DNA of 64,000 nt from Neobacillus bataviensis (GCF_019969725.1 NZ_JAHXYW010000001.1:496001-560000), one strand, 5' to 3'; shown: positions 9,607 through 19,145, numbered from the stretch's first letter. The notes: a model not told the origin generated them from the letters alone. Numbers and translations are program-made.

Positions 9607-11253
9607 TTACTGAAAAAGAGCAATAAATTCATTAAACAGAATAGAATCTCCTTCTATATGTAGTTCCCCTGTTTGTTTTGCCACGTCACTGGTTCTTGCT
9701 CCTATTATAATTTCCTTCCAAATCTTTTCGTCCGCTTTAATAGTAAGAGCTGGTTCTTGGGCTACTCCTTTTCGAATTTCTGCAATCCCTTTTCTAATCT
9801 CAATTTTATAATCTGCAGCTTGATCGATAATCCCAACATTTACAGAATACGCTTTATCGAGGCATTTCTCGGGTTTAAGGAGAATAGTCATATTTGAAAA
9901 GAAGCTGTCAAGCGGCATTGCATGTGCATAAGACATCCTAGTTTGTAAAGGTTTGGTTTTCGGTGATTTGGAGTTGCCTTTTAACTCATTAGCCTGTGAA
10001 AGATAATAGGAGCGATTATTGGAATTAAAAGATCTTAAACCAAGTTCAGTTAATGCACCTATTTTTATTTGTTTAACATCATCATTGTCAGGCAATAATT
10101 TCAAAAGCAGATCCGAAAGCTCTGCAGCCCATTGATACTCTTCTTTTTCTAGTGCCTTTTTCGCCTCTTGAACTAAGACGTCCGCTCCTCCTGCTAATTG
10201 GGCAATTTTCTGTGCATAAATTCTTGGAGGCAGTTTTTCCAGATTTGTAGCGTTCCCATCAAACCAGCCTAAGTAACCATCATAAATAGCTCGAACAGCT
10301 TGCGAAACACTTCCATAAAGTTCCCGAAGCTCACTATACTCCAGCAAATGGTTAGGCAGAGTAATCTCTTCAACAAGCTGGTCCGGAGTTTTACCTTTAT
10401 TCATTCCACGAACAGTGCTATCATGAACGAATTGAATGGCATCTCTATACATGGTTAATAGCTCAGCGATTTGTTCGGAACCAAAGACCGGTTCCGTATG
10501 CCCGAGGACTAAATATTCTGCTTGAAGATCCCTCATTTTATCTAGGGAATGAACCCATTGCAAAACAGGTCTTGGAGAAGTTCCTCTAATGGTGTACAAA
10601 TTTGGGAAAGCAGGATAATAATTATCTGCACCCAGCAATACTTTCTGCTCTGGAATCCAAATAAAAATTTGATCATCTGTTTCCCCAGGAGCGGAAACAA
10701 GCTGTAAGGTTATATCTCCAATGGTTAATTCCAACGAATTCTCAAAGACCTGTGTCGGGAATATTAATTTTTGTTTAGTTGGACTCACCCTTAATGAAGG
10801 ACCTAATCCGCTGCATGGTGTATGTTCAGGCGGCAGGTAAACCCCAAATTGTCTTCCCCCGCGTCTGTCTAGAATGTTTTTAAGTTGGTTGAATTGAGTA
10901 GTAAAAAATTCAACTGTTCTTATATTAGAATAAATTTCTGTATGTTCATTCATGAATACTGACGCACCGTTCACATGGTCTGCATGTCCATGGGTATAAA
11001 TGATTGCGGCCGTTGGAAGTGGTGAAATTTTATCAAACTCTGCCTTAATCTCCTCTGCAGCCTCAATGCTTTCAGTCGTATCGACAATAATATTTCCATC
11101 TTTAGTAACAATAAGAGTTGAATTTCCAAGGCCATACCCTACAGCACAATAAATGTTTTCGGTAACTTTCTGTATCCTTTTTTCAAAACGTTTTTTGTGC
11201 TCCTCTAAATAAGCAAGAGCTTTCGCTTTCTCATCTATAATCATTTTTTGCAT
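9607..11253 (-). CDS. Alkylsulfatase-like metallo-beta-lactamase-fold hydrolase (SdsA family)
   Basis: A 548-residue member of the SdsA1/alkylsulfatase family, which hydrolyses primary alkyl sulfates to alcohol and sulfate with a two-metal centre. The metal motif THGHADHVNG lies near residue 86, further ligands in SAPGETDDQ and GHTEPV. A helical dimerisation domain follows, and the last 110 residues look like the SCP-2-like lipid-binding domain. A TTG at 11283 would add ten residues; ATG 11253 is preferred because AGGGAGGA lies right upstream. No secretion signal is seen, unlike SdsA1. It is 6 bp downstream of the MFS gene stop region in the same direction, so the two probably form an operon for uptake and cleavage of an alkyl sulfate or related acid. 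Confidence 0.85.
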   Translation of the reverse strand: MQKMIIDEKAKALAYLEEHKKRFEKRIQKVTENIYCAVGYGLGNSTLIVTKDGNIIVDTTESIEAAEEIKAEFDKISPLPTAAIIYTHGHADHVNGASVFMNEHTEIYSNIRTVEFFTTQFNQLKNILDRRGGRQFGVYLPPEHTPCSGLGPSLRVSPTKQKLIFPTQVFENSLELTIGDITLQLVSAPGETDDQIFIWIPEQKVLLGADNYYPAFPNLYTIRGTSPRPVLQWVHSLDKMRDLQAEYLVLGHTEPVFGSEQIAELLTMYRDAIQFVHDSTVRGMNKGKTPDQLVEEITLPNHLLEYSELRELYGSVSQAVRAIYDGYLGWFDGNATNLEKLPPRIYAQKIAQLAGGADVLVQEAKKALEKEEYQWAAELSDLLLKLLPDNDDVKQIKIGALTELGLRSFNSNNRSYYLSQANELKGNSKSPKTKPLQTRMSYAHAMPLDSFFSNMTILLKPEKCLDKAYSVNVGIIDQAADYKIEIRKGIAEIRKGVAQEPALTIKADEKIWKEIIIGARTSDVAKQTGELHIEGDSILFNEFIALFQ

Positions 11254-11289
11254 TACATTTTCCTCCCTATTTATACGAATCAAAAGATC

Positions 11290-12555
11290 TTAGCTAACGG
11301 ATGATGTAAATTTGTTTGAAGATTGAATATTATTAACATGATCGTGAGATGGCCTTGCAAAAATCGCAAAAAGAGCCGCACCAACAACTAAAAGAACTGC
11401 GAGTACGTGAATATTAAGATTGAAGCCGTTGTTTGCCCCTGCCCCTTGAATGACCTTACCAAAAATGATGGGTCCGATGATCCCTGAAGTAGTGGCAATG
11501 CCCATCATAATCCCGGACATCAGCCCTTTTCTCTCAGGAAGGAGACTGTTAACAACGATCGGGCAAATGGTAAACAACAATAAAATGAAGGCATTCTCAA
11601 AAATTAAAGCAATAATCATTAGCGGTACTGAATTTGTTATAGTGTAGATGTAAAATAAGACTCCTGCCGCGGAGACACATATGGAGGATAACAAAACACG
11701 TGATAACCAAACATTCTGGGTTTTCTTATAGATTCTGTCAGAAATAACGGAAGCAAAAACCGATAATACCGCCCCAGCACCCCCGCTAATAGCTTTCATG
11801 TATCCCATTATTTGTGGAGAAACATGTTTGACCTCTGTTAGATATGCTGGGCTAAAAACAAGGCTGAAAGTAATCACTGCATATCCAATGAAGGCAATCA
11901 AGGTTGTAAAAACAAAGGTCGGTGAACGTAAAATTTTGAAAGTTTTTCCCCAATCTATTTTGGCAGGAACAGTGTCTACCTTATTGACTGTTAATGGGGG
12001 TTTCACCCTGCCTAACCATAGCCAAAAGATGAAAAAGGCCAAACTTACAACCCCAAGGCTGAAAAACGCTTCGCGCCATCCGAATTTGGCTATGAGGAGC
12101 ACTAGTATTGGAACAGATACTGCCTTTCCGATGGTATTCCCTAAGTTCAAAATGGATAAAGCGAATCCTCTCGATTCGGGTTTGAACCATTTACTTAAAT
12201 GACTAACAGCCGTTGCAAAAAATGGACCTTCCCCAGCACCGAGCATTACGCGCGTCAATATCAATAAAGGTAACCCTGCCACAAAGAGAATCATAGATTG
12301 GGCAATCGTCCAGACAAGCGCCATAATCAAGAGCATTTTTCCAGTGCCAATCCGGTCAGACAATCCAGCACCAACTATCCCTGCAATTGAAAATAACCAG
12401 AAAAAACTGCTGCCGACTATCCCCCATTGGCCATAGTTTAGATTCAAATCATGCATTATCGGAACCGCTGCTAATCCCGTGATTGTCTTATCAGCAAAAT
12501 TAATAACCGCCAGTACGAAGATTGAGAATAATATAAGCCAACGCACGTCTACCAT
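11290..12555 (-). CDS. MFS transporter, anion:cation symporter-like
   Basis: A 12-transmembrane major facilitator of about 420 residues, most like the anion:cation symporter family (glucarate, galactonate, phthalate carriers), with motif GLSDRIGTGKMLL after TM2 and MLGAGEGPFF in TM4. The start is uncertain: ATG 12579 lacks a ribosome site, ATG 12555 has AAAGG four bases upstream, and GTG 12546 is spaced nine bases from AGG. It is upstream of the alkylsulfatase-like gene and divergent from a LysR gene. A cre-like site at 12586-12597 suggests carbon catabolite control. Confidence 0.85.
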   Translation of the reverse strand: MVDVRWLILFSIFVLAVINFADKTITGLAAVPIMHDLNLNYGQWGIVGSSFFWLFSIAGIVGAGLSDRIGTGKMLLIMALVWTIAQSMILFVAGLPLLILTRVMLGAGEGPFFATAVSHLSKWFKPESRGFALSILNLGNTIGKAVSVPILVLLIAKFGWREAFFSLGVVSLAFFIFWLWLGRVKPPLTVNKVDTVPAKIDWGKTFKILRSPTFVFTTLIAFIGYAVITFSLVFSPAYLTEVKHVSPQIMGYMKAISGGAGAVLSVFASVISDRIYKKTQNVWLSRVLLSSICVSAAGVLFYIYTITNSVPLMIIALIFENAFILLLFTICPIVVNSLLPERKGLMSGIMMGIATTSGIIGPIIFGKVIQGAGANNGFNLNIHVLAVLLVVGAALFAIFARPSHDHVNNIQSSNKFTSSVS

Positions 12556-12585
12556 CCTACCTTTCAACACACAATTCATTTTGAG

Positions 12586-12597
12586 GAAACGCTTCCA
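12586..12597. promoter_or_regulatory. cre-like (CcpA) site upstream of MFS gene
   Basis: GGAAACGCTTCC, with the GAAnCGnTTC core of a catabolite-responsive element, lies about 30-40 bases upstream of the MFS start. Two mismatches to the longer cre consensus. Confidence 0.5.
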
Positions 12598-12711
12598 AAT
12601 CAGAATAAAAAATAATAACTATCTATTAAAGCTGTTCTAGAAAACCTTTGGTCCCCCACCTCTTTTCGTTTAATTTTACAAAAAATTATGAAATGCTTGA
12701 ATTTATTATAC

Positions 12712-12738
12712 AATCTAGATTATCATTAATAAAATTAA
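12712..12738. promoter_or_regulatory. AT-rich palindromes upstream of LysR gene
   Basis: AATCTAGATT (12712-12721) and TTAAT-aaa-ATTAA (12726-12738) lie between the divergent MFS and LysR genes. The second is identical in its 13-bp core to the palindrome at 777-789. Likely LysR binding region; inferred. Confidence 0.4.
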
Positions 12739-12786
12739 ACATTTTAATAGATACATTAGATAGATTTATAGAAAAGGGAGAAATCC

Positions 12787-13704
12787 ATGCAGATTGAACA
12801 ATTAGAATACGTGATCGAAGTAGCAAAAGCAGGAACCATTTCAACCGCTTCTAAAAACCTTCATGTTACTCAATCCGCTGTCAGTCAATCTATTTCATGT
12901 CTGGAAGAAGAACTGGGGGTTACGTTGTTCCATCGTTCTCGTACAGGGACCATTCCAACCGATGAAGGTAAAAAAGTTATTCAAAAAGCCTATGAAATTA
13001 TCACGAAAATCCAAGAATTAAAGCTTGAAATGCAAAGTGTAAAAATGGTTGTGAAGGGTGAATTAAAGCTAGCTTCTATTCCAACATTCATGACCTTTCT
13101 CCTCAATCCGCTCGCTGCATTTAAAGCAGACTTTCCTAACGTGAATCTTGAAATAAAAGAACAAGAAACACAAGAAGTGGTAGATTCGGTCAATCAAGGT
13201 AATGTTGACATTGGGATGATCGCCATTCATGAGGGACTCAAGGATAAAACGGAGGATTTAGAGTTTTTACCGTTAATTAAAGGAGAAATGAAAGTTTATG
13301 TGCCCAAAAATTCTCCACTCGCGATTTATGATACGGTTACACCACACGATTTAATTAATCAAACCATTGTGATGTACGACGGGGACTATGTTAAATGGTT
13401 TGTCAATAATTTCTTACAACAATTCGGTCCATTGAATATCCTTTTTAAATCCAACAATACAGATGTTATTAGAAAAGCGGTCTTAAAAAATCTAGCCATC
13501 ACCTTTTCTCCCGATTGGTACCCAAGAAACCACGAGTTACCGTTAAAAGATAAGATAAAAATGCTACATATCATCAATCATCATCCAGTAAACATGGCAT
13601 TTGGACTAGTTTATTCAAAGAAAAGACCCCTTTCTGCATCGTCGGCAAAATTCATTAAGTATGTAGAAAAAGCATTCCAAACAAAGGATCATTTTACAAA
13701 CTAA
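12787..13704 (+). CDS. LysR-family transcriptional regulator (divergent from MFS/alkylsulfatase)
   Basis: A 305-residue LysR-type regulator: HTH in residues 1-60 (STASKNLHVTQSAVSQSI) and a substrate-binding domain. ATG 12787 follows AAAAGGGAG. Its N-terminal third is closely related to the LysR protein at 16704-17612 (shared SISTAS/TISTAS, PTDEGK, IIQKAYE patterns), so the two are recent paralogues, each beside a similar MFS carrier. Divergent placement suggests control of the MFS-alkylsulfatase operon. Confidence 0.88.
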   Translation: MQIEQLEYVIEVAKAGTISTASKNLHVTQSAVSQSISCLEEELGVTLFHRSRTGTIPTDEGKKVIQKAYEIITKIQELKLEMQSVKMVVKGELKLASIPTFMTFLLNPLAAFKADFPNVNLEIKEQETQEVVDSVNQGNVDIGMIAIHEGLKDKTEDLEFLPLIKGEMKVYVPKNSPLAIYDTVTPHDLINQTIVMYDGDYVKWFVNNFLQQFGPLNILFKSNNTDVIRKAVLKNLAITFSPDWYPRNHELPLKDKIKMLHIINHHPVNMAFGLVYSKKRPLSASSAKFIKYVEKAFQTKDHFTN

Positions 13705-13711
13705 TTCAAAA

Positions 13712-13755
13712 AGAAAGAAAGCTGGGAATGAAATCACATTCCCAGCTTTCTTTCT
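13712..13755. terminator. Bidirectional terminator between convergent genes
   Basis: Long perfect stem around GAAAGCTGGGAATG / CATTCCCAGCTTTC with A-rich and T-rich flanks, between the LysR stop (13704) and the acyl-CoA ligase stop (13757). Confidence 0.88.
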
Positions 13756-13756
13756 A

Positions 13757-15331
13757 TTAAACGGTTAACAGCCCTTGGGCATACTTATGTTTTATTTCCT
13801 TCTTATCAATCTTTCCAATCGGAGTAAGTGGGAACTTATTCTGGAAATAGACCACTTTAGGAACCATATACTTCGAAGTGCTCTGCTTGCAAAATGCGAT
13901 GATTTCCTCCTCCGTACAGTTGAAACCTTCTCTTATGGCTACAACGACGCAGACCGCTTCGCCCCAATCCGGATCGGGAACACCTATACACGCACTCATC
14001 GCAACAGCGGGATGATGATTGACGACCCTCTCCACTTCTGAAGAATAGACGTTCATTCCGCCAGATATAATCATATCCTTCTTCCGGTCTACAATATAGA
14101 GGTAACCATTTTCATCCATCCTCCCAATATCACCCGTATAGAACCAACCGTCACGAATGGCTTCTTCAGTAAGTTCGGGTCTTTGATAATATCCCGCCAT
14201 CATGGCAGGAGATTTTACGATGATCTCTCCCAGTTCATTTAACTCAACATCCTTCCCTATATCATCAATAAGGCGGATCTCTGTCAAAAGGCACGGTTTC
14301 CCGCAGCTCTTCAAGACTTCCTGATTGTGATGGTAGGCCCAAAAATGGGCACTTTTGGATAATCTAGAAATAACAATATTGCATTCTGTCATTCCGTACT
14401 GCTGGCGCATAATAGGTCCAAACACTTCAAACGCTTCCTTCAAACGCTTTGGTGAAATAGGAGAAGCACCGTAATAAATATTGCGCATCGAGCTTACATC
14501 ATAATCCATTTTCTTCGTCTGGTCGAGAAGCCTGTACAGCATGGTTGGAACCATGAAGGTGGTTGTAATTTTATATTCCTTAATGTTTTCGATAAACTGT
14601 TCAGCATCAAAGGAACGCATGACATAGATATGGACGCCTGAGGTTAGAGCCCTCCAAAGCAGAGAGCCGGCGGAATGCACGATTGGCGTGCTCAACAATA
14701 CCTTGTCTCTGTCGTCTAGCGGGTCTTCAATGGCAGCAGAAAGAAGGCCGGCGGCCAATCCTTCCTGTGTATGCATGACGCCTTTGGGGGTGCCCGTCGT
14801 CCCTCCTGTGTACGATAGGACAGCTAGATCTTCCGGCATGGCGGCAGGCAAAGCGAATTGCTTTTTTTCCTTTGGCCACTGGAATTGCTCAAACTGGTCT
14901 GGATACTCAACTCCAAATTCGGGAAGCCCAATAATATGGATATTCGGACTATTAGATTCTTCCAAGTATTCAAGAATGGTTGCAGTATGTGCTTGGGAAG
15001 CCATAATGACCACTTTTGGTTTTGCTTCCCTCAAAATGAAACCAACTTCACGAGTCCCCAGTTTCTCTCCTAACGGGACTAACGTTCCTCCACTTTGCTG
15101 GACTGCCAAACCAAATAGAACCGCCTCTAGGCTATTAGGAATCAGAGTGGCAATATGGGTGCCCCTCCCGCAACCTAATTCGAATAAATATGAAGTTAGG
15201 AGTTCTGTTTTGGCCAACAACTCCTTATATGTCAACGTCTCCTCTGATGGAAGCAAGGTCACTGCGGGCAGTTCGCCAAATCGTTTTAATCCTTTAAGAA
15301 GCAATGACTGGAATGTCATCTTTTGCATCAT
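13757..15331 (-). CDS. Acyl-CoA/aryl-CoA ligase (AMP-forming)
   Basis: A 524-residue adenylate-forming ligase that activates a carboxylic acid to its CoA thioester. Motifs: SYTGGTTGTPKGVMHT (P-loop-like A3), YGMTE (A5), GWFYTGDIGRMDENGYLYIVDRKKD hallmarks A7-A8, and the A10 lysine in PLTPIGKIDKKEI. ATG 15331 follows GGAGGAGGGG; a TTG at 15334 is less likely. The acyl-CoA dehydrogenase gene sits 36 bp upstream on the same strand, so they form an operon for activation and first oxidation of an acid. Substrate cannot be assigned; feruloyl/cyclohexane carboxylate or fatty acids are all possible. Confidence 0.92.
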   Translation of the reverse strand: MMQKMTFQSLLLKGLKRFGELPAVTLLPSEETLTYKELLAKTELLTSYLFELGCGRGTHIATLIPNSLEAVLFGLAVQQSGGTLVPLGEKLGTREVGFILREAKPKVVIMASQAHTATILEYLEESNSPNIHIIGLPEFGVEYPDQFEQFQWPKEKKQFALPAAMPEDLAVLSYTGGTTGTPKGVMHTQEGLAAGLLSAAIEDPLDDRDKVLLSTPIVHSAGSLLWRALTSGVHIYVMRSFDAEQFIENIKEYKITTTFMVPTMLYRLLDQTKKMDYDVSSMRNIYYGASPISPKRLKEAFEVFGPIMRQQYGMTECNIVISRLSKSAHFWAYHHNQEVLKSCGKPCLLTEIRLIDDIGKDVELNELGEIIVKSPAMMAGYYQRPELTEEAIRDGWFYTGDIGRMDENGYLYIVDRKKDMIISGGMNVYSSEVERVVNHHPAVAMSACIGVPDPDWGEAVCVVVAIREGFNCTEEEIIAFCKQSTSKYMVPKVVYFQNKFPLTPIGKIDKKEIKHKYAQGLLTV

Positions 15332-15366
15332 CAATCTTCCCCTCCTCCAAAACTATCAAACTATGA

Positions 15367-16539
15367 TTAATCCCTTAATAATTCTTTTGCAATCGTATTT
15401 TTTTGAATTTCCGAGGTCCCAGTAAGAATTCGGTACATTCGTGAGCTTCTGTACATTTTTTCGACCTGATGCCCTTTAACCAATCCCTGAGAGCCGAATA
15501 TTTGAATAGCTTTATCAGCGACACGGTTAACTACTTCTGATGCAAAGAGTTTGGCCATCGAGGCACCTGAACGCTCTTCCTCTCCCCGATCAATTTTTTC
15601 AACCACATCGTAAACCATACATCTTGCTGCGTAGATATCTGTAGCCATTTCCGCTAACATGTGCTGAATGGCTTGAAAATCCGCAATAGGCCGTCCAAAT
15701 TGTACTCTCTTTTTAGCCTGTTCTACTGATAAATCAAGAAGGTGCTGAGCCATCCCGACAAAACCGGCAGCGTGGGAGGCGCGATTCGTGTTTATTCTTT
15801 TCAACCCAAGGAGCAAGCCTTTTCCCGGTGCTCCGATAATGTTGGAGGCAGGTACACGGCATTGGTTAAAAATTAATTCAGCATGAATGCGTTCTCCCGA
15901 GATTGGAACTTGAATGTTCCCCAGTTCAAAGCCGGAATGGTGAGGTGTTTTTTTATCTACTAGAAAAGCTGTGACTCGTGGTTTCTCTCTGTCTACTAAT
16001 TCTTTCGCTATGACTATAGCAAAATCAGCATAAGGGGCTGCACTGATAAAGTGCTTTTTCCCAGTTAATATATAGTCCTCTCCATCTCGAACGGCTGTGG
16101 TTTCAATTGCAAAGGCATCCGAACCAGCATTTGGCTCCGTAAGTGCAAAGCAGCAGCCTGCATTTCCGGCAACCACTGGGATGACATATTTTTCGATTTG
16201 CTCCTTTGTAAAGCTTTCCAGCATTTGACCAATTCTTAACGGCCCGCCAATTTCCCCAAGTACTTGACCCCATAAAACGGCTCCAGAGCGAGCCAATTCC
16301 TCTTTTAATTGGCAAAGTCCTTTTAAGCTGATATCCTGTCCCCCATATTCAATCGGGAGGTTAATTCCATAGAATCCTAATTCTCTAGATCGCTGCCTTA
16401 CCCAGTTAATCGCTTCCCTTGGAATATCTTCCTCTGCATTCAGCTGGTGCTCCTGTTCATATGGAAGCAATTCAGTTTGAATAAAATCCTGCAATTTGGT
16501 ACGTAGCACCTTTACGTCCTCTCCCAGCGTCGTTAACAT
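15367..16539 (-). CDS. Acyl-CoA dehydrogenase
   Basis: A 390-residue FAD-dependent acyl-CoA dehydrogenase. Motifs CCFALTEPNAGSDA (FAD/substrate loop), HFISAAPYADFAIV, RASHAAGFVGMAQ, and the C-terminal MYRILTGTSEIQKNTIAKELL signature. A longer reading from 16569 has no ribosome site; ATG 16539 follows GAAGGGA. It introduces the alpha-beta double bond in an acyl-CoA made by the downstream ligase. The pair lies between two LysR-MFS modules. Confidence 0.93.
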   Translation of the reverse strand: MLTTLGEDVKVLRTKLQDFIQTELLPYEQEHQLNAEEDIPREAINWVRQRSRELGFYGINLPIEYGGQDISLKGLCQLKEELARSGAVLWGQVLGEIGGPLRIGQMLESFTKEQIEKYVIPVVAGNAGCCFALTEPNAGSDAFAIETTAVRDGEDYILTGKKHFISAAPYADFAIVIAKELVDREKPRVTAFLVDKKTPHHSGFELGNIQVPISGERIHAELIFNQCRVPASNIIGAPGKGLLLGLKRINTNRASHAAGFVGMAQHLLDLSVEQAKKRVQFGRPIADFQAIQHMLAEMATDIYAARCMVYDVVEKIDRGEEERSGASMAKLFASEVVNRVADKAIQIFGSQGLVKGHQVEKMYRSSRMYRILTGTSEIQKNTIAKELLRD

Positions 16540-16672
16540 TGGTTTCCCTTCTTTCAGTTTTTTTATCATTGTTTAAATATTTTAAATCTTAAACCAATTA
16601 TAAATATAAATTATTTTTAAGTAAAATAAACAATTATTATGTATGCATAAGTGTAATTTATGTAAATCAAAT

Positions 16673-16707
16673 AAAAAAATTAGTTCCCTATCCTTGTAGG
16701 AAACTAA
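16673..16707 (-). terminator. Intrinsic terminator of LysR gene
   Basis: Minus strand TTAGTTTCC-N11-GGAACTAA followed by TTTTTTT; it overlaps the end of the LysR coding region. Confidence 0.75.
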
Positions 16708-17612
16708 TATTTTAAGGTAGTAGTATAGGATTCTAGGCATTTGATAAATTCCTTGGCTGCTTTTGAAAAATTCAGTTTCTTCGATCGTACGTAACCAAGC
16801 TCCATTAAATTGAGATGATAATTGGTCAAAGGAATAGGCACAAGCTCACCGCTCATGTAATACGGATCATTGTTAATACCAATTTCGTAAGATAGCGTGA
16901 TCGCTAATCCCTCGGCAACCGTTTTTTTAATAACCTCTGTATTATTGGTTAGAAATAAAATATCGATCTCGCCATATTTAGTAAAAAACTCTTGGAGAAA
17001 TGCTTTCATATTGGGCCCGTTATAAAAAACGAGAGTTTGATCCTGCAATTCTTGTGGTGTTATACTTTTTCTACCGGCCAAAGGGGAATTTCTACTGACA
17101 GTCACAACCACCTTAGCTTCCATCAAGGTTTGAAAATCCAACTCTTCCTCTTTCGGATTTTCTCTCGCGATATTTAACAAGCCAATGTCGATTTTATTTT
17201 GTAAAACATCCTGGATAATCTCTTGTCCCCCTTTTTCTTCTATAACAATTTTTACATTGGGATACTTTTTCTTAAACAAAGCCAAAGATTTGGGCAGCAC
17301 CGTCAGAAATAACCCCTGTGTGGCTGAAAGTCGTAATTCCTTCTCCATCGTGCCCGTATGCGCTTGTGCGCTATCTTTTATTTCTTCCAGCTTGCTTAAA
17401 ACTTCGTACGCTTTTTGAATGATGTCCTTCCCTTCATCCGTTGGTACTGTTCCCAATCGCGACCGCTTAAAGATTTTGATGCCCAGTTCTTTTTCAAGAC
17501 TTGTAATTGCCATGCTGATTCCGGCCTGTGATATATGGAGACTTTCAGATGCAGTAGAAATCGAACTAGTTTCAGCGACCTTAATGATATATTCCAATTG
17601 TTCAATATTCAT
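16704..17612 (-). CDS. LysR-family transcriptional regulator (downstream of MFS gene)
   Basis: A 302-residue LysR-type regulator with HTH in residues 1-60 (ISTASESLHISQAGISMAI) and a substrate domain. The reading could be extended to 17672, but ATG 17612 has GAAGGAGAA at good spacing and matches the family N-terminus (MNIEQLEYIIK). It is a paralogue of the 12787-13704 protein. It follows the MFS gene on the same strand by 90 bp and ends in a terminator. Confidence 0.88.
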   Translation of the reverse strand: MNIEQLEYIIKVAETSSISTASESLHISQAGISMAITSLEKELGIKIFKRSRLGTVPTDEGKDIIQKAYEVLSKLEEIKDSAQAHTGTMEKELRLSATQGLFLTVLPKSLALFKKKYPNVKIVIEEKGGQEIIQDVLQNKIDIGLLNIARENPKEEELDFQTLMEAKVVVTVSRNSPLAGRKSITPQELQDQTLVFYNGPNMKAFLQEFFTKYGEIDILFLTNNTEVIKKTVAEGLAITLSYEIGINNDPYYMSGELVPIPLTNYHLNLMELGYVRSKKLNFSKAAKEFIKCLESYTTTLKY

Positions 17613-17702
17613 GAATGATTCTCCTTCTATTTCTCTTAATTGAATCATACAACGAATAGAAAGCGTGTTCAAATCACAGAGAATATTTGTTTTATTAAAA
17701 TT

Positions 17703-18935
17703 TTATACAGCTGCTGTTTTATTTTCATAGCCTTTTGTTGACTTTGCTGAATTACTTTTTATGGAAAGGGCAATTACCGTTCCTACTAACGCTGAAATAA
17801 CTAAAAACCAGAAGGCTGCATTATAGGAGCCCTTAAATAAGCTAATAATTAAGCCGATTGCTGAAGGGGAAACCGCTCCGGCAATTTGGCCAGCAAATGT
17901 TACTAGCCCAGAAGCAGAACCCGTAAGTTCCTTTGGCGAATATTTAATAATAATCGTATAAAGAACAGTTCCGAAGAAAGATAACGCTATGGAATTAAGT
18001 GTTAGAAACGTAATAATCATTGCAATAGACGTGGCATTTGCCATTAAATAAAGGAAAATTGCGGAAGCAAGAGCACCTGCAGCAGCAAGATGTTTCTCCC
18101 GGCCGGCCATAAATTTATCGAGAACCCATCCACTAACATTAAACATTAGAAAGCCGATAATATAAGGAATGGCCAATAAACTGCCTGCCGCTACAAAATC
18201 CACTCCTTTTTCTTTCACTAAATAGATAGGCATCCAGGTGATCAGACCGTAGTTAATAATATTAGATAGAAATTTAAAGGAGATAATCTTCCAAATGTTT
18301 TCTATTTTTAATAATAGCTTCAAAGGAACTTTATTTTGTTTCTTGCTGCCTTCCAACTTGTCCTGGATACGTTGCGGCTTCAGGATAAACCAAATTCCGA
18401 ATGCTATAATCATGCCTAAAATACCAGCAAATGAAAACATCCCTCTCCATCCGATTGCTGCCACCAGGGCCGCAGCAAGAGCGGTACCTAATATTCCTCC
18501 TATGTTTTGAGCAGAAAGGAAAAAGGAATTGGCCCTCCCACGTTCTTTTAGAGGGAAATGATCGCGAATGGTAGACATACTAGAGGGATAAAAAGGACCT
18601 TCTCCTAATCCAAAAATAAATCGGATGAATAATAATGAAACAAACGACCAAGCAAATCCAGTCAATAACGTAAACAAAGACCAACTAAAGAGGGATAAAG
18701 TAATCATGACCCTTGCACCAAATTTATCTGTCATCCATCCGCCAAGCGGCTGCATAAGCGAGTAACTAATAAAAAATATACTAATCAGCAAACCTGTCTG
18801 GGACGTTGTAAGATGAAACTCCTGCCCCATTGGAATAACCGCTACATTAATGGCTACCCGGTCAAAAAAACTTAAAACCATTCCCAAAAATAAAAGACCC
18901 ATAATCATCATTTTTCGATTTCTACTAGCATACAT
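17703..18935 (-). CDS. MFS transporter, anion:cation symporter-like
   Basis: A 12-transmembrane MFS carrier of about 410 residues; motif GGWMTDKFGARVMI after TM2 and FGLGEGPFYPSSM in TM4 place it with the anion:cation symporter family (hexuronate, glucarate, galactonate). ATG 18935 is preferred over 18941 because AGAAGGA is six bases before it. Upstream lie a cre-like site (18985-18999) and a perfect palindrome (19022-19042). Probably imports an organic acid, under CcpA and LysR control; the substrate is unknown. Confidence 0.87.
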   Translation of the reverse strand: MYASRNRKMMIMGLLFLGMVLSFFDRVAINVAVIPMGQEFHLTTSQTGLLISIFFISYSLMQPLGGWMTDKFGARVMITLSLFSWSLFTLLTGFAWSFVSLLFIRFIFGLGEGPFYPSSMSTIRDHFPLKERGRANSFFLSAQNIGGILGTALAAALVAAIGWRGMFSFAGILGMIIAFGIWFILKPQRIQDKLEGSKKQNKVPLKLLLKIENIWKIISFKFLSNIINYGLITWMPIYLVKEKGVDFVAAGSLLAIPYIIGFLMFNVSGWVLDKFMAGREKHLAAAGALASAIFLYLMANATSIAMIITFLTLNSIALSFFGTVLYTIIIKYSPKELTGSASGLVTFAGQIAGAVSPSAIGLIISLFKGSYNAAFWFLVISALVGTVIALSIKSNSAKSTKGYENKTAAV

Positions 18936-18984
18936 CTCCATTCCTTCTCACTCCAATATCTCATTTTTTCGTTAGCAACTTAAA

Positions 18985-18999
18985 CGGAAGCGTTTTCAA
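18985..18999. promoter_or_regulatory. cre-like (CcpA) site
   Basis: Reverse strand reads TTGAAAACGCTTCCG, one mismatch from the core WTGAAARCGYTTTC cre consensus, about 45-60 bp upstream of the MFS start. Confidence 0.6.
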
Positions 19000-19021
19000 T
19001 TAATAGTTCAGAATTTTATTA

Positions 19022-19042
19022 ATGTTAGATTAATTCTAACAT
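19022..19042. promoter_or_regulatory. Perfect palindrome, likely LysR operator
   Basis: ATGTTAGA-TTAAT-TCTAACAT, perfect 8-bp arms and 5-bp spacer, with the T-N11-A feature, upstream of the cre-like site and MFS gene. Confidence 0.55.
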
Positions 19043-19107
19043 AAATCCAATTTAATTAAATTCAATGATTGTTATGTAATCATAAGTTATATTTATATAT
19101 GTACAAT

Positions 19108-19132
19108 AAAAAGAGGCCGTCAAACGGACCTC
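19108..19132 (-). terminator. Intrinsic terminator after yetF-like gene
   Basis: Minus strand GAGGTCCG-TTTG-ACGGCCTC followed by TTTTTATT, just past the stop at 19146. Confidence 0.75.
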
Positions 19133-19145
19133 CTTTCATCCTCTT

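Noticed and set aside
14688..15425. Long plus-strand frame (245 codons)
   Set aside because: Antisense to the acyl-CoA ligase; low-complexity Ser/Pro/Asn composition, no ribosome site.
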